This document shows positions 34,256 through 47,519 of a stretch of DNA of 64,000 bases, in pieces. The translations under genes were made by a program, and so were the position numbers. The DNA is from Atherinomorus stipes (lineage: Eukaryota > Chordata > Actinopteri > Atheriniformes > Atherinidae): positions 1,116,001-1,180,000 of the forward strand of contig JALJCO010003053.1 of NCBI GenBank assembly GCA_023101725.1. Direction: 5' to 3'. Below the pieces are notes generated by a model. It did not search any database, was not told the origin of the DNA, and saw nothing but the letters and a program-made list of their open reading frames with translations. Position 1 is the stretch's first letter. Each line of letters begins with the position of its first letter.

Positions 34256-37090
34256 TTAAGAAATAACCTCTTAAATTCACTACTTTTGGTGTAAAAGCAT
34301 CATAGGACAAAAGAGGATTTGCTTTGTTTGAAGAAATTAAATGACCTCATTAAAGTGCCACAGAAGACGGGATCTCTAGCTTTCACTTTTACAGCAGCGT
34401 CTTCACAAATTAGTCTATAAACAGCTGCAGTTTACTACTAATATAAGTATAACGTCTGATGCTAACTATTTATCCAAGGCATGATGAGTTTGGGGGTATT
34501 AATTGCTGCTTTTTATTCTGGCTATTTCCACTACTTATCAACATAGTCATTTTTGGCTTTGGCCCTGCTATCAGCACCATCCTGTTATGCTTCTTGTCAC
34601 TTGTAGAGATAAAGGATTACTGGTCTGTTTATGGTCAGATTAAATTGTAAGTCAAGCCAAGAAATACATATAAAAACAATATAAAAGAGAGAAAAGAGTA
34701 ATAAAAGGTTTCTAAATTTTCATTTAATAACACACAAGAAAACTAGGTTGTATTCCCATTCTGTGAAGTTCTGGATAATGTTTTCACCAAGCGGTCAAGT
34801 TTTACCACGAGACACCTCTCCATTTGAACAGAATGAAACAGAGGCCTCACTCTGAGGTCAGAGAGGTGAAAATGTGGTAGTTTTAATACTAGGGCATGTG
34901 TTTTTATCTTCAGCCCCACCAACATTCAACCAGCGTCTCAGTTCTTCCTCTGAGACAGCTTCAATTACAGCTCGCTGTCAAAAATCCAATGCATTGTCCT
35001 ACACCAGCCGCTCAATGCATTTTGGACAAATGACTGTAGAGTGTGACCAGAAAAAAAAACAATTCTCTTTTCAAACTGCTTCTTAAAAAACAATAGCTTG
35101 GAAAGTGGAGCAAAGACGTGGAATTATGCAAATGGGAAAGTGGTTTGGTGAAATGGAAACTGAGGAGTCTACATGGAATTTTTTGTTAGTTTTTTTTTTT
35201 CAAAAAAACTTTGTTTTGTCAAAAAGTATCCTCCTTACAGGTTTTATATTGCAGCAGAGGCTAGAATGAATCTGAAAGAAACAGGGAAGGGAGGAACAGT
35301 ACCCACATTTGGCCAGCAATGGAATAACTTCACACACATGCACAATTACTGCTGGAGCAATGACACTCTTCTGATTGCTAATTAGTACTTGAATCGACTG
35401 GTTTTGGTGGAACAACTTGAGGATTTCAAGCATGAACGAAATGTCAACGGCTCTAATGGTCTTTTTCCTCTCTTATCCACGGCTGCCTGTTTCTCTCCAT
35501 CCCTCCTTCCTTTGACATTATTGAAAGGGTGCCCCACCTCACCCTCCCCTCCAAAGTTGGGGATGCATTGTCCAGAACCTCCATAGTATGTCAGATGTCA
35601 AGTTTATGGAATGCCAACTGGAAATACTGCAAACTGACAGCTTTGGTCAAGTGTAAAGTATATGAAGTGAAGCACAAGACATCACCTATGCATTCATCAG
35701 TCTGCCTTTACCTGTGAGAAACATCAGGTATCCAGACAGATCGAGCACGTTCAACACAGTATGTGGTGTGAATGTGTTAAGTCTGTGCATGTGTGTCTTG
35801 TGTGTGTGAAAGAGGGAAAATGGGAGAAAGTACCAGCCTATCAGCTTCATTGTTACATTGCCTGGCCTAATTAAGAAATATGGAAAAGGTTCAAGAACTG
35901 TGAAGAGTAGTCTATTGACCTTCTCATCACTATACAAGAGCAAGAGACGGGCTGGCCGTGGGGATGGAGAGCAACCCTGTCAAGAAAAGGAGGGACATTT
36001 ATAACGAGAACAATCAAGTGGCACCAGGAGCAGACGGTGAAGAGATCCTCCTAATAATTGGTTCCATTAAAGCTCTTTTAAAGTGCAACTCTCTCAGATA
36101 AGCCAAGGCACTGTCCGTTTCCTCATCTTCTTGTCATGGTAATTTAGCCAGGCTAAATGATGCTTGCAGAAGCTCTCAGGCCTCTATTCTTAGACCAGAC
36201 AAAGGAAATATCATTTAACTCATAGATTTCTGTAATCTGGAATTAGGCACCATTTAGCGCGACACAGGCTGTGTGGTTTGTGTGGCAAAGGGCCGTTGCT
36301 GTTGTAAATGGAGATGGAAGAGGGTACAGTGAGATGGGATACAGAGGGGAAAAGAGATGCTAATCTTTGAGAAATGTTTTGTTAGAATGTGTTCATCGCA
36401 GTCCTCAGCACCAAATAAAGGAGGTACAGTACCTAACTTATGAAATCTCAAGGAAAAAAATGTACAGCAGTCCTGTTTCTTTGTTTTAATACACATAAAA
36501 TTAGCTTTCAGTTCATGATAGTTCTAATCATTGATCCCTTCATTTCAGTATGCCGCTAGCTTGCACACAGGTTGTCTTGATACAACTCCATGTGTAACAG
36601 TATCTGTGCAAATTGAAAAACATAAAAAAGGTGCTCAAACCATGTCTGGTAGATTCATTTTTGTTGTGTTGACCTTTTCTCTATGATCTTTTTATGCTTT
36701 GTTTTATTAATAATGAATTGATAACTAGTGTTGGTGCTGATGATGAATGCACAGCCCACATATTGCAGTGACCTTTACTTTTTTCTGTGTCTCTGTTCTG
36801 TTGCCTGGTTGCCACATCAGATCAAACATTCTGCTGCTTACTTTAACAGAAGTGCTCCACATACAATTATACTGGAACTGTTGTTTAACAACTATATTCT
36901 ATCTAATTTTCTTATTATGCTTTATACAGTATATACTTCTATGTTTCTTCTATTCCAAATGTATGGCATAATAGTGTATTTTTATGGTCTCATCAACATA
37001 ATCATTACATTAATGAACAACTATTAAGGACTCATGATTTAGGTTTAGGTTTATTTATTTAGCACACATTTATGGTGCAAGGAGGGAACA

Positions 37091-37108
37091 AAGCCAATTA
37101 ATTGGCTT
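37091..37108. repeat. 18-bp perfect palindrome with homeodomain cores
   Basis: AAGCCAATTAATTGGCTT is self-complementary and contains two overlapping CAATTA sites in inverted orientation and CCAAT words. Confidence 0.85.
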
Positions 37109-37367
37109 GTACATATTTTACACCCCTTGTTACAAAGCAAAATTTACCTATTAATTTCCTTTTATTTTAACAGATCAATAATATAAGCATAACATTAATT
37201 TGTGTCTATAGATCTAATGAAACCAAATATGTCTGCTTAATATTGTGTTTAGATGAAAAAAAAAGAAAAAGATTTATGCGGGCCTAATTCATCTGTGAAA
37301 TAAATGTGTGGTTTGTTTCTGGCTCAAAATGTAGATGTAAAACCATATTTTCTACCAACTAAGTCAC

Positions 37368-37372
<5 letters not shown>

Positions 37373-37404
<32 letters not shown>
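37373..37404. repeat. (TA)n microsatellite
   Basis: About 16 uninterrupted TA units. Confidence 0.95.
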
Positions 37405-37408
<4 letters not shown>

Positions 37409-37791
37409 TTTCCTGCAGCTTTGTTGGTTTGAATCATGAACCTGTAATCCAGTTGTGTCAGTAAAAGTAAGCTTTACTCTATACCAGCTTTAACTTGGCT
37501 CATCTTATTAGATTTTTATTATTGATATTTAACATAATTGTTACAATGTCACGTTAGGCTAGACCCATGCAGACACTTAGCAAATGTCCATATACATTGA
37601 CAGAGAAATCTACATAATATCATTGACAATTTTTTCACAGAAAAATCAGCCACTCGCATTTTAAAATGTGATGATTTTAAGTGTAAATGCAGGTGACCTG
37701 CTTTAGTGACCATTTGCAACATGTATATTGTGCAAAGAGGAAAATTTACCTGGAACTGACTGATAAGTCTTTATAAAAGTTTACTAAAATC

Positions 37792-37983
37792 TAGGGGTGT
37801 AATGATTTGGTTAACAGCGAATTGATTCATATTACGATTCATGGTTTCTGATTCGATTCATGGATTATATTGGTTCATTAAGAACGATATGATCCAATTT
37901 AATTCTGTTACTTGAAATCTAATCAGAAACCATGAATCGTGATATTAACCCAATTGTCGTTTAACCTAATTGCTACACCCCTA
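37792..37983. mobile_element. hAT-type MITE, 192 bp
   Basis: The left terminus TAGGGGTGTAATGATTTGG and the right terminus, inverse TAGGGGTGTAGCAATTAGG, form imperfect terminal inverted repeats of about 24 bp. The flanks CTAAAATC (37784-37791) and CTAAAATA (37984-37991) match at 7 of 8, the 8-bp target duplication of hAT elements. The interior holds an inner palindrome-like pair around GATTCATGGTTTCTGATT and AATCAGAAACCATGAATC. There is no coding capacity, so it depended on another element's transposase. The TAGGGGTGTAAC terminus is one I know from fish MITEs. Confidence 0.85.
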
Positions 37984-37991
37984 CTAAAATA

Positions 37992-40900
37992 CATTAAATG
38001 TAATTCATTTGTATATTTTCTTAATAGAGAATCATCTTGAAGGTGAACAAGCTCATCATCACAACTGAGGCATCCACGTCTACTTACTAGACTGTTTATA
38101 GGCCTATGTAGGCAATGGTGCACTCAAGCTGCATGACAACTGATTCAGGACCCTGCATCCTCTTATAGGTCTCATTTAATACTGTAGAGTACATGAGACA
38201 TTCAACGGGGATTGAAAACACATCACTCAGCATCTTTTGATGCTTTTAATTCTTCTCATATTCCAGGAAATACATTATGGTTTTGGACATGTGTAAAATT
38301 TTGACAGCCTCTATGGAGTGAAAACCTCATGGACTATGTGATCTCTGAGGAGGGTGGGTACCCCAGGTTGGAAATCACCGCTTGAGGGTGACGTCTTTTG
38401 ATTCCAGAGACCACATTAACATTTTTTGTTGGTTTGTTTTGTTCTGTTTTGTTCTGTGTTGTTCGTCCTTATCCTCATTGTTGGCTATTTGATGCTATCA
38501 TGGTGCTCCTATATATTGTGCAGTCATGCACAGGTAGACTTATCTATTTATATGCCTACAAAAATGACAAAATGTAATAATCATTCACAGCATAAACTAA
38601 AAGAAGTCTTTGCTGATGGTTGCATGTTAACAAACTATTAATGCTTACTTTGAGTTTGCACCGGCCTAACCGTGCTTTTAAAATACAACAGCATGTCTTA
38701 GATTGAGCCCTTGTAATCCCTTGTAATGAACTGTTCCAGCAAAACTCTGCACAGCAGTGTTTCAACATCATCTGTGAAATGAATACAAATAACTCAGAAA
38801 CTCGAAAGCTACTGCAGCTGCTTTGATTACTTTTTTGACACTCCAGCTGTTCATCCAGAAAATAACTGCATTGATTTGTAAATGTGTTTAACCGTGAAGA
38901 TGACATGAAAGGAGTATGCCAACACATCAAAGCATTCCAAAGACATCTCAGTGTCCAAAACTAATTTCCAAACAGTAAAAAAGAAAAGAATAGTCTGACA
39001 TGTTTTGAAAAGACATGCTTTTCCCCTCGTAGACAACTGAGAGCTGTTTTAGTAGACAAACGCTGGCATATTTTGACTGTAACTTGATACCAAAGCAAGA
39101 GCTGATCACAACGACAACAAGAGAGTGGTTGTGTAAACATTGCAGCACAAAAGAAAGAAGGCAAAATCACCACGGGTTTGTGATGACGGCTGATCGATGC
39201 TTTGAAATACAGCAGCGGGTATTGTCATGTGCCAGAATGCTCTGAGCTTTGCAAAACTAACTGCTCCCTGGCTCTCTGATATCTCGTTAGCGCACAGACT
39301 CATTTGGATAAATCAGTGTGAATAAATATTGGCCACAATAATGCTTGTTGTTTTTTTTTTCTTTTTTTTTTTGTTGGTTTTTTTTTTTCTCTCTGTCTCA
39401 TGTTGCCAGCAGCCATTATGAAAAATTTTGCTCTCACTGCACTAAAAGCTGGGAAAATGAGCCTCTTTTAAATGTCGCACATTTAATATTTATCAGCTTT
39501 CTATTAGAATATATGCACACTCAAATCGTCAGCCTATGTGATCTATCGCTCTGCTAAATTATGGTGCCACATAGCACAGAGGGGGGAAATTCATTACTGC
39601 TCAGGGCAATTTCCTCCCAAAACAAAAACATTTCATTCCAACGGAAAAGCCAAATTAATACTGGCTTTGCATGAACCCGATTTTATTTGCCAAAGAACTG
39701 CCACTTTCTCACTCACTTCATCCACTGGATGAAGGATGTAAGTTGAGAGCTGGGTAAAATGAGTTTTGTGCGTGCATACACACATCCAATTTCACTTACT
39801 TGCTCTCAGTCACACAGACACAGATTCCCCTCTTCCTCTTTCCCTTTGTCTTTCTCGCTCGCACACACACAAGCTACATACCTCTGCACATATAGAGTAC
39901 ATACACCTGCAAGCATTTCATCCTGCTTCACCAAGAGCCCTTTGTTTTCTACGCCGCCTCGCATTTCTGACATCAAAGGGGCCTCTAGTCTCACAGTTGA
40001 CTCTGGATGAGCCTGTTTGACGTCACCACATTGTTGTGTCAAGTTATCACATCAATAGTGTGTTTATCTCGTTTGATAAGCCAAACCAAGACACCTGAGC
40101 AGCTGTGAGAGGACAATAATAAATAACTAAAGAAAGCAAGGATGACGCCCCTGATGAAAACAAGGAGGTTAGATATGGCACAAACACTTAATGTATATAT
40201 AGAGATATTAGGAAACAAAGAGAAAGACTGTCTTGCTGCATTCATGGAACAGGTTTCACTTTTGTATACTTTGATTTTATTACATTAAGAAACTCAATCC
40301 TCCACATGATTTGCATCAAGGCTCCTCTCAGAACAGTTATTGGCGGCATTGCCTCCTTAGCGCATTTGTCTGTGTGGGCTCGTGCACGTACGCGTGCATG
40401 TAGGAGCCACTTGCTTCGTTAATCTAAATGACTCTTTCACTCAATGGGTTGCTTTCTCATATAATGTCAACTGATTTATTCCCTTCTCTCATAATCAAGT
40501 ATTTGTTTATGGTTTAAACATAAAAGCAATCAGGATTATAATGTGTGATGGGTGGAGTCGCATGCTGCTATTTATTTGGTCATAAAGACTTGGTGGAAAG
40601 TCATCTAAAACAGCAGCATGCTCCGTGTGCCAGGAAGGTCAGGGACGCAGGGGGCAGAAACATGCAAGGAGGGCTGACAGCTGAATTGTTCAGTAGCTTT
40701 GAATAGCTGATGAATCTGTGAAGCCCAGAGTCCTGTTAAAATTTTAATAAACATGGCGGAGGCCTATTGACTGGAAGTGAAATATGCACATTGTTCCCGG
40801 TGCTGGCTGGCCCAGAATGGGGCAATCATGTTTGACAATGTGCAGTGCAAACCTTTCAATCAGAGTGAAGTCTTATTTTGCTGAATATTAAGTACAGCCT

Positions 40901-41870
40901 CTATTCTGTATGTGTCAAGTGAATTTATAAAGCTAAGGAATATTATTGCCGCCAATTGACTTGCAACTCTCATCTCCATAAATATGATTCAGTGATGCAT
41001 CTTAATATAATAATCTTATGACTATGCAGACTGCTGTGTGTGGGCATCACGTCTGTATGTTTAAAATCCACATAAACCCATGTTTGTTTACAAGTACCTC
41101 AGACAGTATTTATGTCAGTATTCAGCCATATGCAGAAAAGGGAAGTTTTTATATCATGTTTTTAAAAACCCAAATTAGACATGACTTCTCTGGCAGAATA
41201 ACAATAACCTGACTTAGAATTTGTGCTTTTTCTCTGCTATGTCTCTTTTATGGCTCCGCTTTAGTCTGTCGACGCCTGACAACTGTCATTTCTTGTTTTA
41301 CTAGTCACCACCTGAAAACTGTATGTAAATATGTGCTAAGAATTTCTATTTTTGTTTACTGTTTTAAACAAGATAAAGGTATTGTCACATATAGCTGTGA
41401 AGACAACTCAATCAGGGACATCTGAAGTGCCATGATTGATGATGTGAAGCAAACCCAAAGCCAGATGGGGGGGGGGGGGGGGACTACAATTTGTCGAGTA
41501 AACTGGTGATTTACTTGCTAAGCTGTCATAGCAAATAAAAATAAAGTAAAATAAAATAAAATACTCGTAAATCGTGGCTCCTCAACAATGGAGAATATGC
41601 TTCAAAGACAACCCGCAATTACTTTATCATCATTATATGGTAGTAGCTTTATGTGCCCTATGTGAAGTGTGTAATACTCTCATGATTTGCTGTTTGCTAT
41701 ATGATTATGACAGCATTGTAATATTAGCCACAGTCCTGTAAACATAAATTCATAACAATCCTATTTTTCAATTCGCAAACTTGCCATTTGAAACATGTCC
41801 TTAAAGAGATTAAAAATGACTGTCATAGTTATAAATGGTCCTCATACTCTACCTCTATAAGTTGGTAGTT
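37992..41870. other. Non-coding stretch with possible regulatory blocks
   Basis: Mostly AT-rich with T runs at 39350-39389. Two repeat-free parts (about 39400-39580 and 40660-40960) have TTTAAT, CCATTATG and CAATCATG words resembling conserved elements. A single hAT-like end fragment may sit near 38357-38376 (CCCCAGGTTGGAAATCACCG) but has no partner. A G run lies at 41467. Confidence 0.4.
41467..41482. repeat. Poly-G run (16)
   Basis: Sixteen consecutive G residues. Confidence 0.9.
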
Positions 41871-41915
41871 GCAGGAAAATGCACGGATTCTTGCATTTTC
41901 CTGCTAGAATCCGTG
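41871..41915. repeat. Interlocking inverted repeats (A-B-A'-B')
   Basis: GCAGGAAAATGCA (41871-41883) is exactly complementary to TGCATTTTCCTGC (41892-41904). CACGGATTCT (41882-41891) is exactly complementary to AGAATCCGTG (41906-41915). The arms alternate rather than nest and share two bases. As RNA this would be an H-type pseudoknot arrangement. As DNA it may record a template-switch event during replication. Confidence 0.85.
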
Positions 41916-41952
41916 AAGACACTCTCTGCATTTGCATACACATGTATATTGA

Positions 41953-42000
41953 CCCCCCCCCCCCCCCCCCCCCCACCACCACACACACACACACACACAC
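41953..42000. repeat. Poly-C (22) followed by (AC)10
   Basis: Twenty-two C residues, then ACCACC, then ten AC units. Open frames crossing it on either strand are artefacts of the repeat. Confidence 0.95.
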
Positions 42001-43800
42001 GCATACTAGTCACATATGCAAGTGCATAGTATCCATTGACATATGTGTGCATGTATGTAGACAAGTAGTTTGAGACACAACTGAACAGTTTACTGCTGCT
42101 TCCCCATCAACTCCATATGCTCCATACATAATATTGCAAGTAGCCTTCAAAATGCAGTGTTTGGGTCAAGCCGACTTGCACTTCTAAGTAATTTATAATG
42201 TGCTTTACTCCAAGGTATTGCACAATCTCATTATCATTAGATTTTTGCATATTTAACAACAGTTTTTAATTAGAAGGTATTTTATTATTCATGCACATAA
42301 TTTGAGGCAAGCTCAGGCTGCATGCTTTTCACGATGAAGATGGAAAGAGATGAGGTAGGGAAAAAACAAACATGCAGTTTTTTTTTTTTTTTTTTCTGAA
42401 ATGGAACATTTTGGTTTGTAGTCTTTAACTGGCAACTGATTCCACACACAACTCTGGTAATGGCTCTTTTAATTTAGCTAATAGCTATCATGTTGTGTAC
42501 CTTTATGCATTTGCTAAATTCTTAGCACTGGGAGTTGTCTCCCCATGCTTGAGCTGTAAGTAGTTTGGTATGCTTTGGCTCTCAACGTAGTAGCATTTGC
42601 TGCGGCTAGGCTCCTTGATGTATTATTAAAATTGGAAATGGACTCCAGGGACAGCATCTAGTTATGTGCTTTCATTTGCCGAATAAACCAAGCGTTGTTT
42701 TCATCTTTGCTCATGATTGTTAATGGCGCCGCTGATGAGAGGGGTGTGTGTGTTTTCTCTCACTCCCTTTATCAACACAGTCCTGTTATTATGCAGGCCA
42801 AATAGCCAAGCTGCTGATTTTGTTTTAGGTTTTCAATTAGTCATTTGACTAAGCACATCTGTTACTGGCAGAGGCCCAGAGCGTGGACGAGTCCCTGTCA
42901 CCTGCTTGGGGGCCAATGGAGCGCAGAAGCAGCCGGGCTATCAAGGCCCCTTGGTGGCAACAACCACTTCAGAGCTCCTCAGGGGTGTGTCCTTGGTCCC
43001 TTCGCATTTTACAGCCAAGTCTTCTGAGTAAAGGTGCTTCCAGAAACACCCACAGCCTGTCTTTCCCCTTGTTCTTCTGCTCTGTTAAAGCCGCAGCCTG
43101 TAGAGAATTTAGTGTTTAAAGCCCCTTTTCCAACTGTAACGAATATAACCACCACTGAAACATCGGTTTGAGGTTTTGAGACCACATTCGCACCTCATCC
43201 CACAGCAGATGACTGCTTGTGTACATATCTTTGTATATTTTGTATTTGCTTTTGATTGTGTCTTAATGATTTATGTATAGCAGTCTGCTTATTTTTTTCT
43301 CCCCATGAGTACCGAAATTGATGAATATACAATGTGCCTTTCTTTGAAGGGCTGTGAGTGCAAGCTGTTAAAATGTGGACCAGTGCAAATAAACAGCCTA
43401 CTTCCTGAGCTGTTCCTGCCACATATGAAGGAGATGAGCTATTTAACCCTATTCAAACTGGGATGTGCACATATCTTTCTAGCATATATGTATTGTGTAC
43501 ACGCTTTTGATTCCTTCTTATAAATATAAGCCCTTTATAGAGAACCTCTTGTGCTTTATTTATTTTATGTTATATGTGTTGTTGGACAGTAATATGAATA
43601 TGATATGATGATTTTATTGAAGTTTTAAATAATTAAGTAAATGTGTATAAGTAATTCCTGCGAGCAAAAATGGATGGCTCAGACAAATCTGTTTTTTCTC
43701 CTTTCTCACTGAGCTGACATTAGCTTGTCAAATCCACAGCATCAAATGGCAGCGTTCTTGGTAATATTTATGGTTTGGGAATGAAAAAATATATCCACAG
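42001..43800. other. Non-coding stretch, nothing recognised
   Basis: Contains a T18 run and a repeat-free part at 42700-42850 (TTAATGGCGCCGCTGATG, TTTTCAATTAGTC) that could be regulatory. Otherwise AT-rich with no exon support. Confidence 0.45.
42378..42395. repeat. Poly-T run (18)
   Basis: Uninterrupted T homopolymer with no retroposon body. Confidence 0.9.
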
Positions 43801-43804
43801 TTAA

Positions 43805-44277
43805 ATGGACTAGAGGCAAGATTAAGAAACGAAACTTGCGACTGCCATGACTGGCGCTTCAGGTAACTGCAGCCACGAGCCACCCCATCACAGGAGCGTG
43901 CACAAACTGAAGCTATAACGTTGTTTACTAACCTTTGTCTTCGTAGTTGCGCTTTTTAGTGGTCTTTCTGTTGATCTGGATTGTTTGCTGATGGCAGAAA
44001 AATCCATAACTATCGCTTACAGTGTTTGAATTTACCGCAACTTTCTTCCTGTATCAAAACTGCGGATGTAGCATCATTTGACGTGACGTCCGCAGGGCAG
44101 CGTGGGAAATTTGGCCACCGAATTGCAGCGCATTATGCAGCACACAGCCTGTTTAAGGAAACGGAGGGAAACGTGGGTGGAAACGTTATTTTTTGTATTT
44201 GGCGCTTCATCACCCATTAGTATTAAAAAAATGGACATGCATCTTTGTTTTTTTTAACATTCCTGCCTCTAGTCCCT
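43805..44277. mobile_element. Non-autonomous element flanked by TTAA
   Basis: The left terminus ATGGACTAGAGGCAAGA (43805-43821) and the inverse of the right terminus AGGGACTAGAGGCAGGA (44261-44277) match at 15 of 17. Both are bordered outside by TTAA (43801-43804, 44278-44281), the duplication made by piggyBac- and Kolobok-type transposases. The 473-bp interior is CpG-richer than its surroundings and has no transposase. An 8-bp duplication is not seen here, which favours the TTAA reading. The AGGG start suits a Kolobok-type end better than the CCC start usual for piggyBac, but this is tentative. Confidence 0.7.
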
Positions 44278-44658
44278 TTAAGTCACACAATAGGAGGTGC
44301 TAAATATATTTACCAAGATAAAACTGGGCAGTTGAAAATAGTATTGTTAGGATTTTAAAACACTGGAGTGTGGGCTTAGCCTAGAAATGTTTCGATTTTC
44401 CTTCGATGGATGCAAGAATGCAATGTGAGAAAGTGTGCTACACCCCCCACCCCAAGTTTTGTTCACTTTCCAAAACTGCCCCATGTTTTTGTTTTGTGAT
44501 AACAGCTCCTGCTGAACTGTAATAAATTTTTAACTGAATTATGATTAAAAGCAACATCAGTAAGTAACTCAAAGACAAAGTAGTTTCCTTACTTTCTGCC
44601 TGTTTATAGCACACATTTTAAAATAAATAAATAAGTTTATTTTAAAGACTTTTAACAA

Positions 44659-45475
<817 letters not shown>

Positions 45476-46430
45476 CAGGAGCATCACAATGAGTGGAGGC
45501 TTGCTAGGCCAGTAGACCAACATTGTGTATCATGTACGGCTGTGCCTTGGTAGGAGCAGTCTCAGATTAGCCTTAGTTCTGATTGTGTAAAAGTATAATC
45601 TTTTTTTATCAAACTGAACTTATAGATGCAAATGTGGCACACTCACATCCTGGCTCCTACACTTTAAAGGAACTGGATATAGCTTTCCATCTACCTAAAG
45701 AGAATGCACACTGACATCATCAACTCAGAGATTTGTGGGAGTATTTTGCCATTATGGTAGCATCTGCAGTCTGTTTTCGTCAATTCAGAAGGGGTTTTTG
45801 TCATTTTAATCTATGTCTTATTCAAAACTGCTGACGAGTATTTCATCTTAGGATTTTTTTCCCTGAGTTGTGTCCTCAGCTGCAGCAAAAGCTTCATGAT
45901 CAGCGCTCTAAAAGGAAACCAGCGGATTTTCATTCTCTGTTTCCATCTTGGTCCAGTGCAGTAAATATGGATAAACACATCCCAGAAAACATTGGAGCTC
46001 CTGCTGAAACTTTCCAGATAATATTCTTCTGGCTGACAGCGTTTTGGATATGAAGGACAGTTTGGGCTTTACAGGAGCAGAAGTAAAGATGGCTGCATTT
46101 ATGACGAATGAGATGATGAGGGAACAGGTGAAGTGGTACACCCGATAAATTCATGTAGAAAAGGCTACTGGCTGTAGCCATGTAGCACATGATTTTAAAT
46201 GCAGCAGTACCCTGGATGAAACTCCCTAAATAAGAATATCACTTTCCTCCACCAGATTGTGATAGTTTGTTGCTCTCCGATTAGCATTAGTCCCAGTGTT
46301 GTTCTGTCATTCAGCCATGACATTCAGGACTGTTCATTTTCAGATATTTTAGAGTAGATCTACCATCAGATTCAGTAAGTTTTTTGTTCATTTTATTGTT
46401 CTTGTAATTAATGATAATAATGATAAAAAA
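45476..46430. other. Non-coding stretch, nothing recognised
   Basis: Ordinary composition returns at once after the A-rich tract. No exon or repeat end found. Confidence 0.5.
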
Positions 46431-46572
46431 CTGTGACAGACTGGCGACCCTGCAACAGACTGGCGACCTGTCCAGGGTGTACCTGCCTCTCGCCTGATAA
46501 TAGCTGGGATAGGCTCCAGCAACCCCCGCGACCCTGAACTGGATAAGCATTACAGAAAATGACTGACTGAAA
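46431..46572 (+). mobile_element. LINE/SINE 3' tail fragment of a common fish family
   Basis: GACTGGCGACCTGTCCAGGG, then GTGTACCTGCCTCTCGCC, AGCTGGGATAGGCTCCAGC, CCCGCGACCCTGAA and GGATAAGC occur in the order known from an abundant teleost retroposon tail. It ends in a short GACT/GAAAATGA tandem, as in L2-like tails. A local duplication repeats ACAGACTGGCGACC at about 46436-46449 and 46455-46468. Only the 3' end is present. Confidence 0.75.
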
Positions 46573-47171
46573 ATGAATTATATAAAAAAAAAAACTTTCA
46601 TATATTTTGGTTGTCGTCATAGTTTTATTGATCCTTTTGCTTAAGCCAAATGTATTGAATTAATTAATTCTATATGAAACATATGTGTTTTCCTTTTATA
46701 AGGACCAGAATATGTTGATTTATCAGAAATGAAGCCACATAGATGGACAGATAACATATTTGATTTTGAAATCAAAATATCAGAACAAATGAAATATTTG
46801 ATTAATGTAAATTATCAGTATGACAGTGTAGTTGTGGCCAACTGTTGGTAAACATGCAGGTTTCAAACCATCCATTTGTAAAATAACTGCATAAACATTT
46901 AATGATTGTTATCTTTTAAATTCATAGCAGTAAGAACTTACAAACACCAGGTAAGCACCAATGTCTGAGACTGAAACAGGTGAAAATGCATCTAAGCCTG
47001 AGCTTCATACATTGTTCAGCAGATTATAACAATCTAATTATTAATGTAAATGTTTCTGCATCATAATGACTCACCACTTCTCTCTTGATTTTATTGCGGT
47101 AAGAAAGTTTTAGATATTCTTGTTCTAGACATGTCTTTAACACAGTTTATAGTGAAAAACCAGAAAGTGTC
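46573..47171. other. Non-coding AT-rich stretch
   Basis: Nothing recognised between the retroposon tail and the hAT element. Confidence 0.5.
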
Positions 47172-47179
47172 GAACAAAC

Positions 47180-47519
47180 CAGTGGCTCCCAACCTTGGGT
47201 TTAGGACACTCCAAGGGATCCCCAACGAGCACAGGGGTTCCCCAACGCTTTGACTGTTCAGAGCCAGTGTGATTAAGATGAGGGTGTTGTCCACACTTGA
47301 GGTGTTATTTTAGGTTTTTCATCATTTTGGTTTGCCTACATCATGGTTTTGTCAAAGAACAGGAAAGCAATCAGACAAAATGCATCATTTGTGGCAAGAA
47401 CCAAGCAACTAAAAGCATAAAGCCAAGCATGGTTTCAGCAAAGGGTGACAAAGGAGGTCCACAACTTTTTGGAGGTTGCATGAAAGGGGTCCTCGGGTAA
47501 AATAGGTTGGAAACCACTG
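47180..47519. mobile_element. hAT-type MITE, 340 bp
   Basis: The left terminus CAGTGGCTCCCAACCT and the inverse of the right terminus CAGTGGTTTCCAACCT differ at 2 of 16 positions. They fit the CAGTGGTTCYCAACC ends of Charlie-like hAT elements. The flanks GAACAAAC (47172-47179) and GACCAAGC (47520-47527) match at 6 of 8, as expected for an aged 8-bp duplication. The interior has no transposase-like frame. Confidence 0.85.

Larger units (their letters stand above)
34256..37783. other. Non-coding AT-rich stretch
   Basis: No exon with matching splice signals was found upstream of the minus-strand gene. A 48-codon minus frame at about 34630-34480 is not convincing. Simple structures at 37091 and 37374 are listed separately. 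A segment at 37043-37075 (TTATTTATTTAGCACACATTTATG) faintly resembles a common fish repeat, too weakly to call. Confidence 0.45.

Noticed and set aside
34480..34650. Minus frame (48 codons) as an upstream exon of the two-exon gene
   Set aside because: It ends in its own stop before the known exon and has no donor that joins in frame. A plus-strand frame overlaps it.
38345..38390. Right-end-like hAT fragment (CCCCAGGTTGGAAATCACCG)
   Set aside because: No matching left end or target duplication, and the similarity is short.
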